Source: Lysobacterales bacterium (lineage in GTDB: Bacteria; Pseudomonadota; Gammaproteobacteria; Xanthomonadales; Rhodanobacteraceae). Taken from it: DNA of 64,000 nt. Position numbers and translations under genes: made by a program. This document shows positions 1 through 8,328 of this stretch, in pieces; position 1 is the stretch's first letter; each line of letters starts with the position of its first letter. Under the pieces are notes generated by a model that was given only the letters and a program-made list of their open reading frames with translations, was not told where the DNA came from and did no database searches. The stretch covers positions 106,274 to 170,273 of the forward strand of contig JAFKNA010000015.1 of NCBI GenBank assembly GCA_017305135.1, in the 5' to 3' direction.

Positions 1-57
1 GGCATCCAGCGCGGCGGCGACCGTGCGCTCGTAGCCGGGCTGGACCACGACGCGCAT
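1..57 (-). CDS. RelE/ParE-like toxin, N-terminal fragment
   Basis: An ATG at 55-57 opens a leftward frame of 19 codons that runs off the window edge; the visible peptide begins MRVVVQPGYERTVAAALDA. The short hydrophobic first strand followed by a helix start (MxVVVxPxYE) is like the N-terminus of RelE/ParE-fold mRNA-cleaving or gyrase-poisoning toxins. The stronger argument is position: it starts 12 bases after the stop of a Phd/YefM-type antitoxin in the same orientation, the usual antitoxin-first order. Only the start is visible, so the toxin subfamily and whether the gene is intact cannot be judged. Confidence 0.5.
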   Translation of the reverse strand, partial: MRVVVQPGYERTVAAALDA

Positions 58-69
58 GCGCCGGCCCGC

Positions 70-381
70 CTACCGGGCGCGGGACTGGGGGACATCGAGC
101 GGTTGCCGCAGGCGCCGCCTGGCAGCATCCGGGCTGGCGCCCCCGATGCCGGCGCGAACGCGCTTGAGCCCATCGGCGGCCTCATTGAGCAAGCCCAACT
201 GCTGAACCTCGCGTTCCAGCCTGTGGTAGTAATCCAGGCGCCGGGCATCCACCAGCGCCACGTAGCTCTCACCGTTGCGGGTGATGATCTTCTCGCTGCC
301 ATGGCGCACCTCTTCGGCCAGCGCGGTCAGGCTTGCACGGACCTTGTTCAGGGGAACGATGTCTTCGGGGGTGATGGCCAT
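70..381 (-). CDS. Phd/YefM-family antitoxin
   Basis: 103-residue protein starting MAITPEDIVPLNKVRASL. The N-terminal half has the Phd/YefM fold pattern: a PLNKVRASLTAL segment, then a strand pair ending in ITRNGESYVALVDA, which in this family forms the DNA-binding dimer. The C-terminal tail (rich in Arg, Ala, Pro) would be the disordered toxin-neutralising part. The ATG at 379-381 was chosen over further-upstream frame because the conserved domain begins there and a perfect palindrome lies 22 bases upstream, suitable for autorepression. The downstream partner is the edge-truncated toxin-like gene. Family assignment is firm; the cognate toxin type is not. Confidence 0.85.
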   Translation of the reverse strand: MAITPEDIVPLNKVRASLTALAEEVRHGSEKIITRNGESYVALVDARRLDYYHRLEREVQQLGLLNEAADGLKRVRAGIGGASPDAARRRLRQPLDVPQSRAR

Positions 382-402
382 TGACCGGGCTCCATCGTAA
401 TG

Positions 403-420
403 ATTAATGGAAACATTAAT
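403..420. promoter_or_regulatory. Palindromic operator of the antitoxin-toxin operon
   Basis: ATTAATG (403-409), GAAA, CATTAAT (414-420): perfect 7-base arms with a 4-base spacer, AT-rich in a GC-rich setting, 22 bases upstream of the antitoxin start. Phd/YefM antitoxins typically autorepress through such palindromes. Assignment rests on position and symmetry only. Confidence 0.6.
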
Positions 421-551
421 GCATGGCCATGGGTGTCGCAAGCCGATGGCCCTGATGCGGGCCTGCAAGGCCGCTCTCCGGCACTTTGAGAACGAGGGCC
501 TGGTTTTGGTGGCGGCAGAAGGCAGGGCACTCGCGTTTTGCCCGGGATGGG

Positions 552-565
552 TGTACAAATGTCCA
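552..565 (+). promoter_or_regulatory. LexA2-type SOS operator
   Basis: TGTACAAATGTCCA, one mismatch from the 14-base palindrome TGTACAAATGTACA described for LexA2 of Xanthomonas and Pseudomonas putida. It ends 2 bases before the lexA2 ATG at 568, so repressor bound here would cover the ribosome-loading region of the DNA as well as the likely promoter. It would put the whole lexA2-imuA-imuB-dnaE2 operon under autoregulated SOS control. Confidence 0.85.
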
Positions 566-567
566 CC

Positions 568-1173
568 ATGCCCATCGAGCCTTCCTCCCGGCGCCAGCAG
601 ATCCTCGCCTTCATCCGCGAGCGGATCGCGGCCGGGCAGCCGCCGAGCCTGGCCGAGATCGCCGAAGCCTTCGGCTTCGCCTCACGCAATGCCGCGCAGA
701 AGCACGTGCTGGCGCTGGCCGAGGCCGGGCTGATCGAGCTGGCGCCGAGGCAGAAACGCGGCATCCGCCTGCCCGGGGCCAAGCGCCCGGACGTGGTGGC
801 GCTGCCGGTGCTGGGCCGCGTCGCGGCCGGTGCGCCGATCGGGCCGGATCCTGGCCAAGACCTGGAGTTCTGGCTGGACGGGCGCCTGTTCGCCCACCGC
901 CCGGACTACCTGCTGCGGGTCAAGGGCGATTCGATGATCGACGACGGCATCCTCGATGGGGATCTCGTCGGCGTGCGTCGCACACCGGAGGCGCGCGATG
1001 GCGAGGTCGTGGTCGCCCGCGTCGATGGCGAGATGACCATCAAGCGCCTGCGGCGCGAACCGGACCGCATCCGGCTGCTGCCGCGCAACCCGGCCTATGC
1101 GCCGATCGTGGTCGCGCCCGGCCAGGATTTCGCGATCGAGGGCATCTACTGCGGCCTCGTGCGCCGGGACTGA
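568..1173 (+). CDS. lexA2: LexA2 repressor of the mutagenesis cassette
   Basis: 201-residue LexA-family repressor. The N-terminal winged helix (QQILAFIRERIAAGQPPSLAEIA...) is followed by a peptidase S24 domain with the self-cleavage bond Ala87-Gly88 (RVAAGAPIG), nucleophile Ser122 (GDSM) and general base Lys159 (MTIKRL). RecA filaments trigger self-cleavage and derepression. It is the first gene of the imuA-imuB-dnaE2 operon, with one base separating its TGA from imuA, the known arrangement of the second LexA copy in Xanthomonads; a canonical lexA1 is expected elsewhere. The start at 568 follows the operator at 552-565. An ATG at 559 lies inside the operator and is less likely. Confidence 0.92.
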   Translation: MPIEPSSRRQQILAFIRERIAAGQPPSLAEIAEAFGFASRNAAQKHVLALAEAGLIELAPRQKRGIRLPGAKRPDVVALPVLGRVAAGAPIGPDPGQDLEFWLDGRLFAHRPDYLLRVKGDSMIDDGILDGDLVGVRRTPEARDGEVVVARVDGEMTIKRLRREPDRIRLLPRNPAYAPIVVAPGQDFAIEGIYCGLVRRD

Positions 1174-1174
1174 C

Positions 1175-1801
1175 ATGGCCGCCGTCGTCGCCCTCGAATC
1201 GCTGCTGGCCGCGCAGACCCTGTGGCACGCGGGCCGCACCGCGTCGCTTACCACCGACGGCGAGCCGACCGGGCACGTGGAACTCGACGCGCTGCTGCCG
1301 CAGCGCGGCTGGCCGCGCGGCGCGCTCACCGAACTGCTGCTGCCGGCCGATGGCGTCGGCGAGCTGTCGCTGCTCCTGCCCACGCTGGCGCGCCTCAGCC
1401 GGCGCGGCGCGCCGATCGTCCTGGTGGCGCCGCCCTACCTGCCGTATGCGCCGGCCTGGCAGGCCGCCGGCGTGGACCTGATGCAACTGGAAGTGGTGGA
1501 GGCACCGCCGCGCGATGCGCTGTGGGCGTTCGAGCAGTGCCTGCGCAGCGGCGCCTGTGCGGCGGTGGTCGGCTGGCCATTGCAGGCCGACGCCGCGGCG
1601 CTGCGCCGCCTGCAGGTGGCGGCCGGCAGCGGCGCCTGCCTCGGCTTTGCGCTGCGCGACCGCGCGCAAGCCGACAATCCCTCGCCAGCGGCGCTGCGCC
1701 TGGAATACCGGGATGGTGGGGCGGGCGCCGGTGCCTGGCGCGTGCGCAAGTGCCGCGGCGGTCCGTCGCCGGCGCAGCCCTTCGTCCCCGCCCTGCGGTG
1801 A
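1175..1801 (+). CDS. imuA: ImuA, SOS mutasome subunit (RecA-like)
   Basis: 208 residues beginning MAAVVALESLLAAQ. ImuA is a RecA/SulA-like accessory protein of the ImuA-ImuB-DnaE2 translesion synthesis complex. The core region shows the typical GWPRGALTELLLPADGVGELSLLLPTL pattern where RecA has its P-loop; here the glycine-rich stretch lacks a GKT/GKS signature, as in other ImuA proteins, so ATP binding is not evident. Start ATG at 1175 is one base after the lexA2 stop. Nine bases separate it from imuB. Role is known from the family; no catalytic motif is visible. Confidence 0.88.
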   Translation: MAAVVALESLLAAQTLWHAGRTASLTTDGEPTGHVELDALLPQRGWPRGALTELLLPADGVGELSLLLPTLARLSRRGAPIVLVAPPYLPYAPAWQAAGVDLMQLEVVEAPPRDALWAFEQCLRSGACAAVVGWPLQADAAALRRLQVAAGSGACLGFALRDRAQADNPSPAALRLEYRDGGAGAGAWRVRKCRGGPSPAQPFVPALR

Positions 1802-1810
1802 GGCACGCGC

Positions 1811-3229
1811 ATGCTGTGGGCCTGCATTTGGCTGCCGCAACTGGCGCTGGACGCGGTCCTCCGCCGCTTGCCTGATCCCGCCGCGCCGCTGGCGCTGGTC
1901 GGCGGGCCGGCGCAGTTGCGCGTCCTGCACGCGGTCAATGAAGCCGCGGCCGCGGCGGGCCTGCGCGCCGGCATGCGCCTCGCCGCCGCGCAGGCCTTGC
2001 TGCCCGACGTGGCGATGGTCGAGCACGATCCTGGCGCCGAGCAGCGCTGGCAGCGCTTCCTCGCCGCCTGGGCCTATCGCCACAGTTCGCTGGTCGGCGC
2101 CGAGTGGCCGGGCTGCCTGGTGCTGGAGGTGCGCGCGAGCTTCGGCCTGATCGGGCCGTGGCCGCGGATCGAGGCGCGGCTGCGCGGGGAACTCGCCGCG
2201 CTGGGTTTTTCCCATCGCATCGCGATGGCGCCGACGCCGCGCGCCGCGCGCGTGCTGGCAGGCCTGCGCGATGGCCTGGCGGTCGAGCAGCCGGCGGCGA
2301 TGCAGGCCCTGCTGGACCGCGTGCCGGTGCGCCGCGCGCTGCTGCCGGACGACGCCGGCGAACGGCTGCATCGCATGGGCCTGCACGACCTGCAGGGCGT
2401 GCGGGCGCTGCCGCCGGACAGCCTGCGCCGGCGCTTCGGCCTGTCCCTGCTCGAACATCTCGCCCAGTTGTACGGCGAGGCCGATGACCCGCTGACGTAC
2501 TACGTGCCGCCCGACCACTTCGACTCGCGGATCGAACTGGAGTGCGAGGTCGAGAGCCACACCGCGCTGCTGTTCCCGCTGCGCCGGATGATCGGCGACC
2601 TGTGCACCTGCCTCTCGATCCGTGACGGCGGCGTGCAGCGTTTCGTGCTGCGGCTGGAGCACGAGGAAGCGCACACCGACGTCGAGGTCGGCCTGCTCGC
2701 GGCCGAACGCGAACCGGCCCTGCTGTTCGAGCTCGCCCGCGGCCGGCTGGAACGGGTGCAGCTCGACCGCCCCGTTCTGGCGATGCGGCTGCTGGCACGG
2801 GAACTGCCACCCTTCGTGCCGGCCACCCGCGACCTCTTCGACGCGCGCCTGCAGCAGGCGCTGCCATGGCCGCACCTGCGCGAGCGCCTGCGCGCCCGCC
2901 TCGGCGACGCCGCCGTGCACCGGATCGCGCCGACCGGCGACCCGCGACCGGAGCGTGCCTGGCAGCGCGTGGACGGAGATGCGCTGCGCATCGCCCAGGC
3001 GCCGCCGCGCCCGCCGCGACCGTTGTGGCTGCTGCACCGGCCGATGCCGCTGTGCGATCGGCACCTCGTCGTCGTGTCGGGCCCGGAGCGCCTGGAAAGC
3101 GGCTGGTGGGACGGCGCCGAGGCGCGCCGCGACTACTACGTCCTGGAAACCTCGCAGGGCCAGCGCGCCTGGGCCTTCGCGCCGCCGGGCGAGCAGGGCG
3201 GCTGGATGCTGCACGGGTGGTTCGCGTGA
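1811..3229 (+). CDS. imuB: ImuB, catalytically inactive Y-family polymerase homologue
   Basis: 472 residues starting [17 protein letters not shown]. It aligns in layout with Y-family polymerases (palm/fingers, helix-hairpin thumb near [22 protein letters not shown], little finger), but the metal-binding Asp expected in the first strand is replaced (CIWLPQL instead of DMDAFF-like), the defining feature of ImuB. It acts as the hub that links DnaE2 to the sliding clamp. Its TGA at 3227-3229 overlaps the GTG start of dnaE2, so the two are likely translationally coupled and made in similar amounts. Confidence 0.9.
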   Translation: MLWACIWLPQLALDAVLRRLPDPAAPLALVGGPAQLRVLHAVNEAAAAAGLRAGMRLAAAQALLPDVAMVEHDPGAEQRWQRFLAAWAYRHSSLVGAEWPGCLVLEVRASFGLIGPWPRIEARLRGELAALGFSHRIAMAPTPRAARVLAGLRDGLAVEQPAAMQALLDRVPVRRALLPDDAGERLHRMGLHDLQGVRALPPDSLRRRFGLSLLEHLAQLYGEADDPLTYYVPPDHFDSRIELECEVESHTALLFPLRRMIGDLCTCLSIRDGGVQRFVLRLEHEEAHTDVEVGLLAAEREPALLFELARGRLERVQLDRPVLAMRLLARELPPFVPATRDLFDARLQQALPWPHLRERLRARLGDAAVHRIAPTGDPRPERAWQRVDGDALRIAQAPPRPPRPLWLLHRPMPLCDRHLVVVSGPERLESGWWDGAEARRDYYVLETSQGQRAWAFAPPGEQGGWMLHGWFA

Positions 3230-6200
3230 GCGGCGACGAGCTCGTCCACGGCGTTGCGCCGGACACGCCGGGCGCGCGTCCGCCGCGTGCCTGGGAAGTG
3301 GCGCAGCGGCTCGGTCGGCGCGCGGCCAACGACGACGTGCAGGGCGACGACCTGCCGGTCTACGCGGAGCTGCATTGCCTGTCGGATTTCTCGTTCCTGC
3401 GTGGCGCGGCCAGTGCGGAAGAACTGTTCCTGCGCGCCGCGCAGTGCGGCTACGAGGCGCTGGCGATCACCGACGAGTGCTCGCTGGCCGGCATCGTGCG
3501 CGCCCTGGAAGCCTCGCGCGCCACCGGCCTGAAGCTGATCGTGGGCAGCGAGTTCAGCCTCGCCTGCGGCACCCGCTTCGTGCTGCTGGTCGAGACGCGC
3601 GCCGGCTATGTCCGCCTGTGCGAACTCATCACCCTGGCACGCCGCGCCGCGCCCAAGGGCGAGTACCGGCTTTCGCGTGCGGACGTGGCGCGCATCCTCG
3701 GCAACGCGGAAGACTGCGGCCTGTTTGCGTTGTGGCTGCCGGCGGCAGAGCCGGACGAGGAAGAGGGCCGCTGGTTGCGCGGACTCCTTGGCGAGCGCGC
3801 GCACCTCGCGGTGGAACTGCACCGCGAAGGGGACGACGCCGCGCGCCTGGCGCAGCTGCTCGCGCTGGCCTCGCGCCTGGGTCTAACTCCGCTCGCCGCC
3901 GGCGACGTGCACATGGACGTGCGCCGCAGGCGCGTGCTGCAGGACACCCTGACCGCGATCCGCCACAACCTGCCGCTGGCGGACTGCGGCGCGCACCTGT
4001 TCCGCAACGGCGAGCGCCACCTGCGCACGCGGCGGGCGCTCGGCAACATCCATCCGCCCGCGCTGCTCGACGCCGCGGTGCGGCTGGCGCGGCGCTGCAG
4101 CTTCCACCTGGACGAGGTGCGCTACGCGTACCCGGCCGAGCTGGTGCCCGCCGGCCACACGCCGGCGAGCTGGCTGCGCGAGCTGACCGAAACGGGCATG
4201 CGCGAGCGCTGGCCGGAGGGCGCACCATCCGAGGTCGCACGGCAGATCGAAGGCGAGCTGGCGCTGATCGCCGAACTCGAATATGAGGCCTTCTTCCTGA
4301 CCGTGGACGACATCGTGCGCTTCGCCAGATCGCGCGGGATCCTCTGCCAGGGACGCGGCTCATCGGCCAACTCGGCGGTGTGCTTCGCGCTCGGCATTAC
4401 CGTGGTCGATCCCGCCGAGAGCCGGCTGTTGCTGGCGCGCTTCCTGTCGCGCGAGCGCAACGAGCCGCCCGACATCGACGTCGATTTCGAACACGAGCGC
4501 CGCGAGGAAGTGCTGCAGTACGTCTATACCAAATACGGCCGCGAGCGCGCGGCGCTGGCGGCGACGGTGATCCGCTACCGCGGCAAGAGCGCGGTGCGCG
4601 ACGTCGCCAAGGCATTCGGCCTGCCGCCCGACCAGGTCGCACTGCTCGCCGGATGCTTCGGTTGGGGCAACGGCGAGGCGCCGATGGAGCAGCGCCTGCG
4701 CGAGGCGGGCTTCGATCCGGATAACCCGCTGATCGCGCGCGTGCTGGCGGTGACCGATCAACTGCGCGGGCATCCGCGGCATCTGTCGCAGCACGTCGGC
4801 GGTTTCGTCATCAGCGATGCGCCGCTCTCCACCGTGGTGCCGGTGGAGAACGCGGCGATGGCCGAGCGCACCATCATCCAGTGGGACAAGGACGACCTGG
4901 AGACGATGCGCATGCTGAAGGTCGATTGCCTGGCGCTCGGCATGCTGACCTGCATCCGCAAGGCCATCGACCTGGTCGAGCGGCACCGCGGCCATCGCAT
5001 CGACCTCGCGCGGCTGCCGGCCGGGGACGAGGCGACCTACGCGCTGGCCCAGGCCGCCGACACCGTCGGCGTGTTCCAGATCGAGTCGCGCGCGCAGATG
5101 AGCATGCTGCCGCGCCTGAAGCCCCGGACCTTCTACGACCTGGTCGTCCAGGTCGCCATCGTGCGGCCGGGGCCCATCCAGGGCGGCATGGTGCATCCCT
5201 ACCTGCGCCGCCGGCAGGGCAAGGAGCCGGTGGCGTATCCCTCGCCGGAAATCGAAGGCATCCTTGAGTCCACGCTCGGCGTGCCGCTGTTCCAGGAGCA
5301 GGTCATGGAACTGGTGATGCATGCCGGCTATTCGGCGGAAGAGGCCGACGGCCTGCGCCGCTCGATGGCCGCCTGGGGCCGCGGCGGCGCCATGGAGCCG
5401 CACCGTGTGCGCATCCGCCGCCTGATGGAAGGCAAGGGTTATTCCTCCACGTTCATCGACCAGATCTTCGAGCAGATCAAGGGCTTCGGTTCCTACGGCT
5501 TCCCGCAGTCGCACGCCGCCTCCTTCGCGAAGCTGGTCTACATCAGCTGCTGGCTGAAGCGGCATGAGCCGGCCGCGTTCGCCTGCGCGCTGCTCAACGC
5601 GCAGCCGATGGGCTTCTACTCGCCGAGCCAGATCGTGCAGGACGCGCGCCGCGGCGCGGGCAAGCGTCCGGCCATCGGGATCCGCCCGGTCGATGTGACC
5701 CGCAGCGACTGGGACAACACGCTGGAAGGCGGCCATGCGCGGCGGGGCATGGACGACAGCGGCCAGCCGGCGCTCCGGCTCGGCCTGCGGCAGGTCGCGG
5801 GCCTGTCCGAGGCGATGGCGCGGGCCATCGTCGCCGCGCGCGCCGAAGGCCCGTTCCGCGACGTGCGCGACCTGTGCCTGCGCGCCGGCCTCGACGGCAA
5901 GGCGCGCCGCGTGCTGGCCGAGGCCGGCGCGCTGCAGGTGCTGGCCGGCCACCGCCACGCCGCGCGCTGGGCCGTGGCCGGCATCGAGTCGCGGCGCCCG
6001 CTGCTCGCCGGCAGTCCTGACGAGGACGCGGTGGCGCTGCCTGCGCCGACCCTGGGTGAGGAGGTGCTGTCGGACTACCGCGCCACCGGTCTCACCCTCG
6101 CGGCGCATCCGCTGTCGCTGCTGCGCGATCGGCTGCGGCAACGGCGCGTGCTCGATTCCAGCGAGCTGCATGGCGCGCCGCACGGCCGCAACGTGCAGGC

Positions 6201-6468
6201 GGCCGGCATCGTCACCCAGCGCCAGCGGCCTGCCACCGCCAAGGGCACCATCTTCGTGACGCTCGAGGACGAGCACGGCATGGTCAACATCGTGGTCTGG
6301 CCGGACCTCGCGCTGCGCCGGCGCAAGGCGCTGCTCGGCGCGCGGCTGCTCGCCGTGCGTGGGCGCTGGGAGCGGGTCGACGGCGTGCAGCACCTGATCG
6401 CGCGCGATCTCCTCGACCTCAGCCACCTGCTCGGCGAACTGCCGGCCGCCTCGCGCGACTTCCATTGA
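3226..6468 (+). CDS. dnaE2: DnaE2, error-prone DNA polymerase III alpha-type subunit
   Basis: 1080 residues from a GTG start that overlaps the imuB stop. Order of domains: PHP domain near the N-terminus ([20 protein letters not shown]), polymerase palm with the catalytic triad Asp416-Asp418-Asp420 ([13 protein letters not shown]), a [16 protein letters not shown] segment, finger region, helix-hairpin-helix, and an OB fold at the end ([22 protein letters not shown]). DnaE2 carries out translesion, mutagenic synthesis after DNA damage together with ImuA and ImuB. Length and motifs match the DnaE2 group and not replicative DnaE1, which is about 80-100 residues longer. Confidence 0.95.
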   Translation: MSGDELVHGVAPDTPGARPPRAWEVAQRLGRRAANDDVQGDDLPVYAELHCLSDFSFLRGAASAEELFLRAAQCGYEALAITDECSLAGIVRALEASRATGLKLIVGSEFSLACGTRFVLLVETRAGYVRLCELITLARRAAPKGEYRLSRADVARILGNAEDCGLFALWLPAAEPDEEEGRWLRGLLGERAHLAVELHREGDDAARLAQLLALASRLGLTPLAAGDVHMDVRRRRVLQDTLTAIRHNLPLADCGAHLFRNGERHLRTRRALGNIHPPALLDAAVRLARRCSFHLDEVRYAYPAELVPAGHTPASWLRELTETGMRERWPEGAPSEVARQIEGELALIAELEYEAFFLTVDDIVRFARSRGILCQGRGSSANSAVCFALGITVVDPAESRLLLARFLSRERNEPPDIDVDFEHERREEVLQYVYTKYGRERAALAATVIRYRGKSAVRDVAKAFGLPPDQVALLAGCFGWGNGEAPMEQRLREAGFDPDNPLIARVLAVTDQLRGHPRHLSQHVGGFVISDAPLSTVVPVENAAMAERTIIQWDKDDLETMRMLKVDCLALGMLTCIRKAIDLVERHRGHRIDLARLPAGDEATYALAQAADTVGVFQIESRAQMSMLPRLKPRTFYDLVVQVAIVRPGPIQGGMVHPYLRRRQGKEPVAYPSPEIEGILESTLGVPLFQEQVMELVMHAGYSAEEADGLRRSMAAWGRGGAMEPHRVRIRRLMEGKGYSSTFIDQIFEQIKGFGSYGFPQSHAASFAKLVYISCWLKRHEPAAFACALLNAQPMGFYSPSQIVQDARRGAGKRPAIGIRPVDVTRSDWDNTLEGGHARRGMDDSGQPALRLGLRQVAGLSEAMARAIVAARAEGPFRDVRDLCLRAGLDGKARRVLAEAGALQVLAGHRHAARWAVAGIESRRPLLAGSPDEDAVALPAPTLGEEVLSDYRATGLTLAAHPLSLLRDRLRQRRVLDSSELHGAPHGRNVQAAGIVTQRQRPATAKGTIFVTLEDEHGMVNIVVWPDLALRRRKALLGARLLAVRGRWERVDGVQHLIARDLLDLSHLLGELPAASRDFH

Positions 6469-6470
6469 GC

Positions 6471-7136
6471 ATGCACGCGCTGTCCGCCCGCGCCGACGAC
6501 CTGTTCGCGCCGTCCATGCTGCAACTGGTGGACGACGCCGAAGGCGGCATCCGCTACTGGCCGCGCCTCCTCGACGCGGACACCGCGGCGGCCTGGTTCG
6601 AGCGCCTGCGCGCGAACGCCCCGTGGACCTCGATGCAGCGGCCGATGTACGACCGCGTCGTCGACGTGCCGCGCCTGCTCGCTGGCTACGCGCTCGCCGC
6701 GTTGCCGGAGAACCTGCCATTGGCCGAGCTGCTGGCGCGCGTGCAGGCAGTCGTGCCGGCGCCGTATACGCACGTCGGCATGAACCTCTACCGCGACGGC
6801 CGCGACAGCGTGGCCATGCACCACGACAAGCTGCCCACGCTGGCCGTCGGCCAGCCGATCACGCTGGTATCGCTCGGCGCACATCGCCGCATGCTGATCC
6901 GCGCCCGCGGTGGACGCCGCGAGACGATCGCGATCGACCTCGCGCCCGGCAGCCTGCTCTCGATGAGCCACGCCTCGCAGAGCACCCACGAGCACGGGAT
7001 TCCCAAGACCCGGCGCGAGCAGCCGGCGCGGATCAGCGCGGTGTTTCGGGCGAGGACAGTACGCCCATCGACACAGGCAAATGGCGCTTCCCGATCCTGC
7101 TCCATGGCCCCGGATCCCGAAGACACTGGTCGATAG
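6471..7136 (+). CDS. AlkB-like Fe(II)/2-oxoglutarate dioxygenase
   Basis: 221 residues. The double-stranded beta-helix core shows NLYRDGRDSVAMHHDK with the HxD iron ligands His117 and Asp119, a distal His at 173 or 175 (STHEHG), and Arg residues for 2-oxoglutarate (ARISAVFR). AlkB2-type enzymes reverse N1-methyladenine and N3-methylcytosine. It follows dnaE2 by 2 bases and is probably the last gene of the SOS operon, linking direct reversal repair to translesion synthesis. A TTG at 6465 overlapping the dnaE2 stop is an alternative start. The roughly 25 residues after the conserved core look unrelated to the family, possibly read-through into downstream DNA after a rearrangement. Confidence 0.85.
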   Translation: MHALSARADDLFAPSMLQLVDDAEGGIRYWPRLLDADTAAAWFERLRANAPWTSMQRPMYDRVVDVPRLLAGYALAALPENLPLAELLARVQAVVPAPYTHVGMNLYRDGRDSVAMHHDKLPTLAVGQPITLVSLGAHRRMLIRARGGRRETIAIDLAPGSLLSMSHASQSTHEHGIPKTRREQPARISAVFRARTVRPSTQANGASRSCSMAPDPEDTGR

Positions 7137-7405
7137 CAGCAACTCCCTCGAATACCTGGTTTCCAGTATTCAACCAGGAACGTGTCGAGTTGCTTGCCGG
7201 TAGTGCGCTGCTTGCTGGTGCGAGCCAAGAAGTTCGCCGCCTGGCGCGTGACATGAGACAGGTGATTGTCCGGTCCGCCGTCGGGCGCCGGCAGGATCGT
7301 CAGCGCCGCCGGAATCATCCATTCGCCGGCCAGCCGCAGGGCCTGGAGATCGCCGGAGCGTGGCCTGACAGGCTGTTGCGCGACGTGCGGTCCGGCTGCC
7401 GCGCG

Positions 7406-7705
7406 TCAGGCCGCGCGTGGCTGGATGTGCTTCAGCTCGGCGGCCAGCTCGATGCGGGCGCGTTCGAGTTCGTAGTTCTTCTGCAAGTTCAGCCAGCTCT
7501 GCGCGTCGGTGCCGAAGTACGCGGCGAGGCGCAGGGCGGTATCGGCGGTGATCCCGCGTCGCTCGTTGGCGATCTCGTTCACGCGGGCGGCCGTGACGCC
7601 GATGGCGTTGGCCAAGGCGTTAGCCGACAGCCCGAAAGGCTTCATGTACTCCTCGCGCAGGATTTCGCCAGGGTGTACCGGGGGGAGGGGCTTCTTGATC
7701 GTCAT
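7406..7705 (-). CDS. higA: HigA-family antitoxin
   Basis: 99 residues beginning [21 protein letters not shown], the hallmark N-terminus of HigA/VapA antitoxins, followed by a Cro/C1-type helix-turn-helix ([20 protein letters not shown]) and a helical tail. HigA binds HigB and represses the higBA operon. It lies directly downstream of the broken higB, in the normal toxin-first order. The frame extends further upstream, but the chosen ATG at 7703-7705 matches the conserved start. The toxin appears inactivated, so HigA may be an orphan in this copy. Confidence 0.9.
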   Translation of the reverse strand: MTIKKPLPPVHPGEILREEYMKPFGLSANALANAIGVTAARVNEIANERRGITADTALRLAAYFGTDAQSWLNLQKNYELERARIELAAELKHIQPRAA

Positions 7706-7740
7706 GGTCTTTCCTGCCTGCTTCGGGTTGGCATCGTCCG

Positions 7741-8019
7741 CTAGTGGTAATCGCATATCTCGGCCTCGTGGGGCATCGCCGTCCTTCCAGACGAAGCAGA
7801 GGCGGAACTGGTCGTTGCTGCGGATGCTGTGCTGTCCGCTGCGGCTGCCTTTCAGGGCTTCCAGCCGGTTGCCCGGCGGAACCCGCAGGAAGTCCAGCGT
7901 CGCCGCCGCGTTCAGCTGCGCCAGCTTGCGGCGGGCGACGCTCTCGATGTTATCCAGCAGCGCACGCGCTCGCCCTTCGCGAGCGCCTCCGTGTCCTTGT
8001 CGGCGAAGGTCTTGATCAC
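7741..8019 (-). pseudogene. higB: HigB-family toxin disrupted by two single-base indels
   Basis: Reading leftward from a GTG at 8017-8019 gives [20 protein letters not shown], then the frame is lost; the next frame gives [20 protein letters not shown] and continues through [20 protein letters not shown] and [16 protein letters not shown] second shift restores the expected ending HEAEICDYH and the stop at 7741-7743. The pieces together match a full-length HigB RNase (about 92 residues). One C seems missing near 7960 and one extra G is present in the run 7770-7773 (plus strand). Either the toxin is a pseudogene or the assembly has homopolymer errors; the two shifts compensate neither each other's position nor the intervening region. 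Confidence 0.75.
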
Positions 8020-8021
8020 GA

Positions 8022-8042
8022 GCTTATCATATGTCGATAAGC
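8022..8042. promoter_or_regulatory. Palindromic operator upstream of higB
   Basis: GCTTATC (8022-8028), 7 bases, GATAAGC (8036-8042): perfect 7-base arms, AT-rich, immediately upstream of the higB start. Suitable as the HigA/HigBA autorepression site. The central ATATGTC keeps the promoter region of the leftward operon compact. Confidence 0.6.
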
Positions 8043-8328
8043 GATCAGCCGGCAACCTTCGGCGGGGCGTGCGCCAGGCACGCGCGCGTTCGCGGCGACA
8101 CCCGGGTGGCGCGGATCGGTGCGGTGATTCGCGTCAGGCACAAGCCTGAGGGGTGCGCGACTCCTGGCTCAGGACGAACCCTGCCTGTGATCTGCGCTCG
8201 GGCCACCAGGCGCCGAGCCGGGGCTCGGCGTTCCCAAGCCCATCACGCCCTGTCCGGGGAGCGCCGGCACTGGGTCGTCCGCTTCGGCGTTCCGGGCGCT
8301 GCTGAAGGCGCCGGTTGAACACTCGGAA

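Noticed and set aside
1040-3214. Long open frames opposite imuA, imuB, dnaE2, ftsK, lepA and the G8 gene
   Set aside because: High-GC shadows of the real genes: Arg/Ala/His-rich composition, no family motifs, full overlap with well-supported genes.
7137-7405. Leftward frame containing DNHLSHVTRQAANFLARTSK
   Set aside because: Coherent-looking but no family recognised, and it overlaps the end of the AlkB-like gene; may be a gene remnant, not enough to call.
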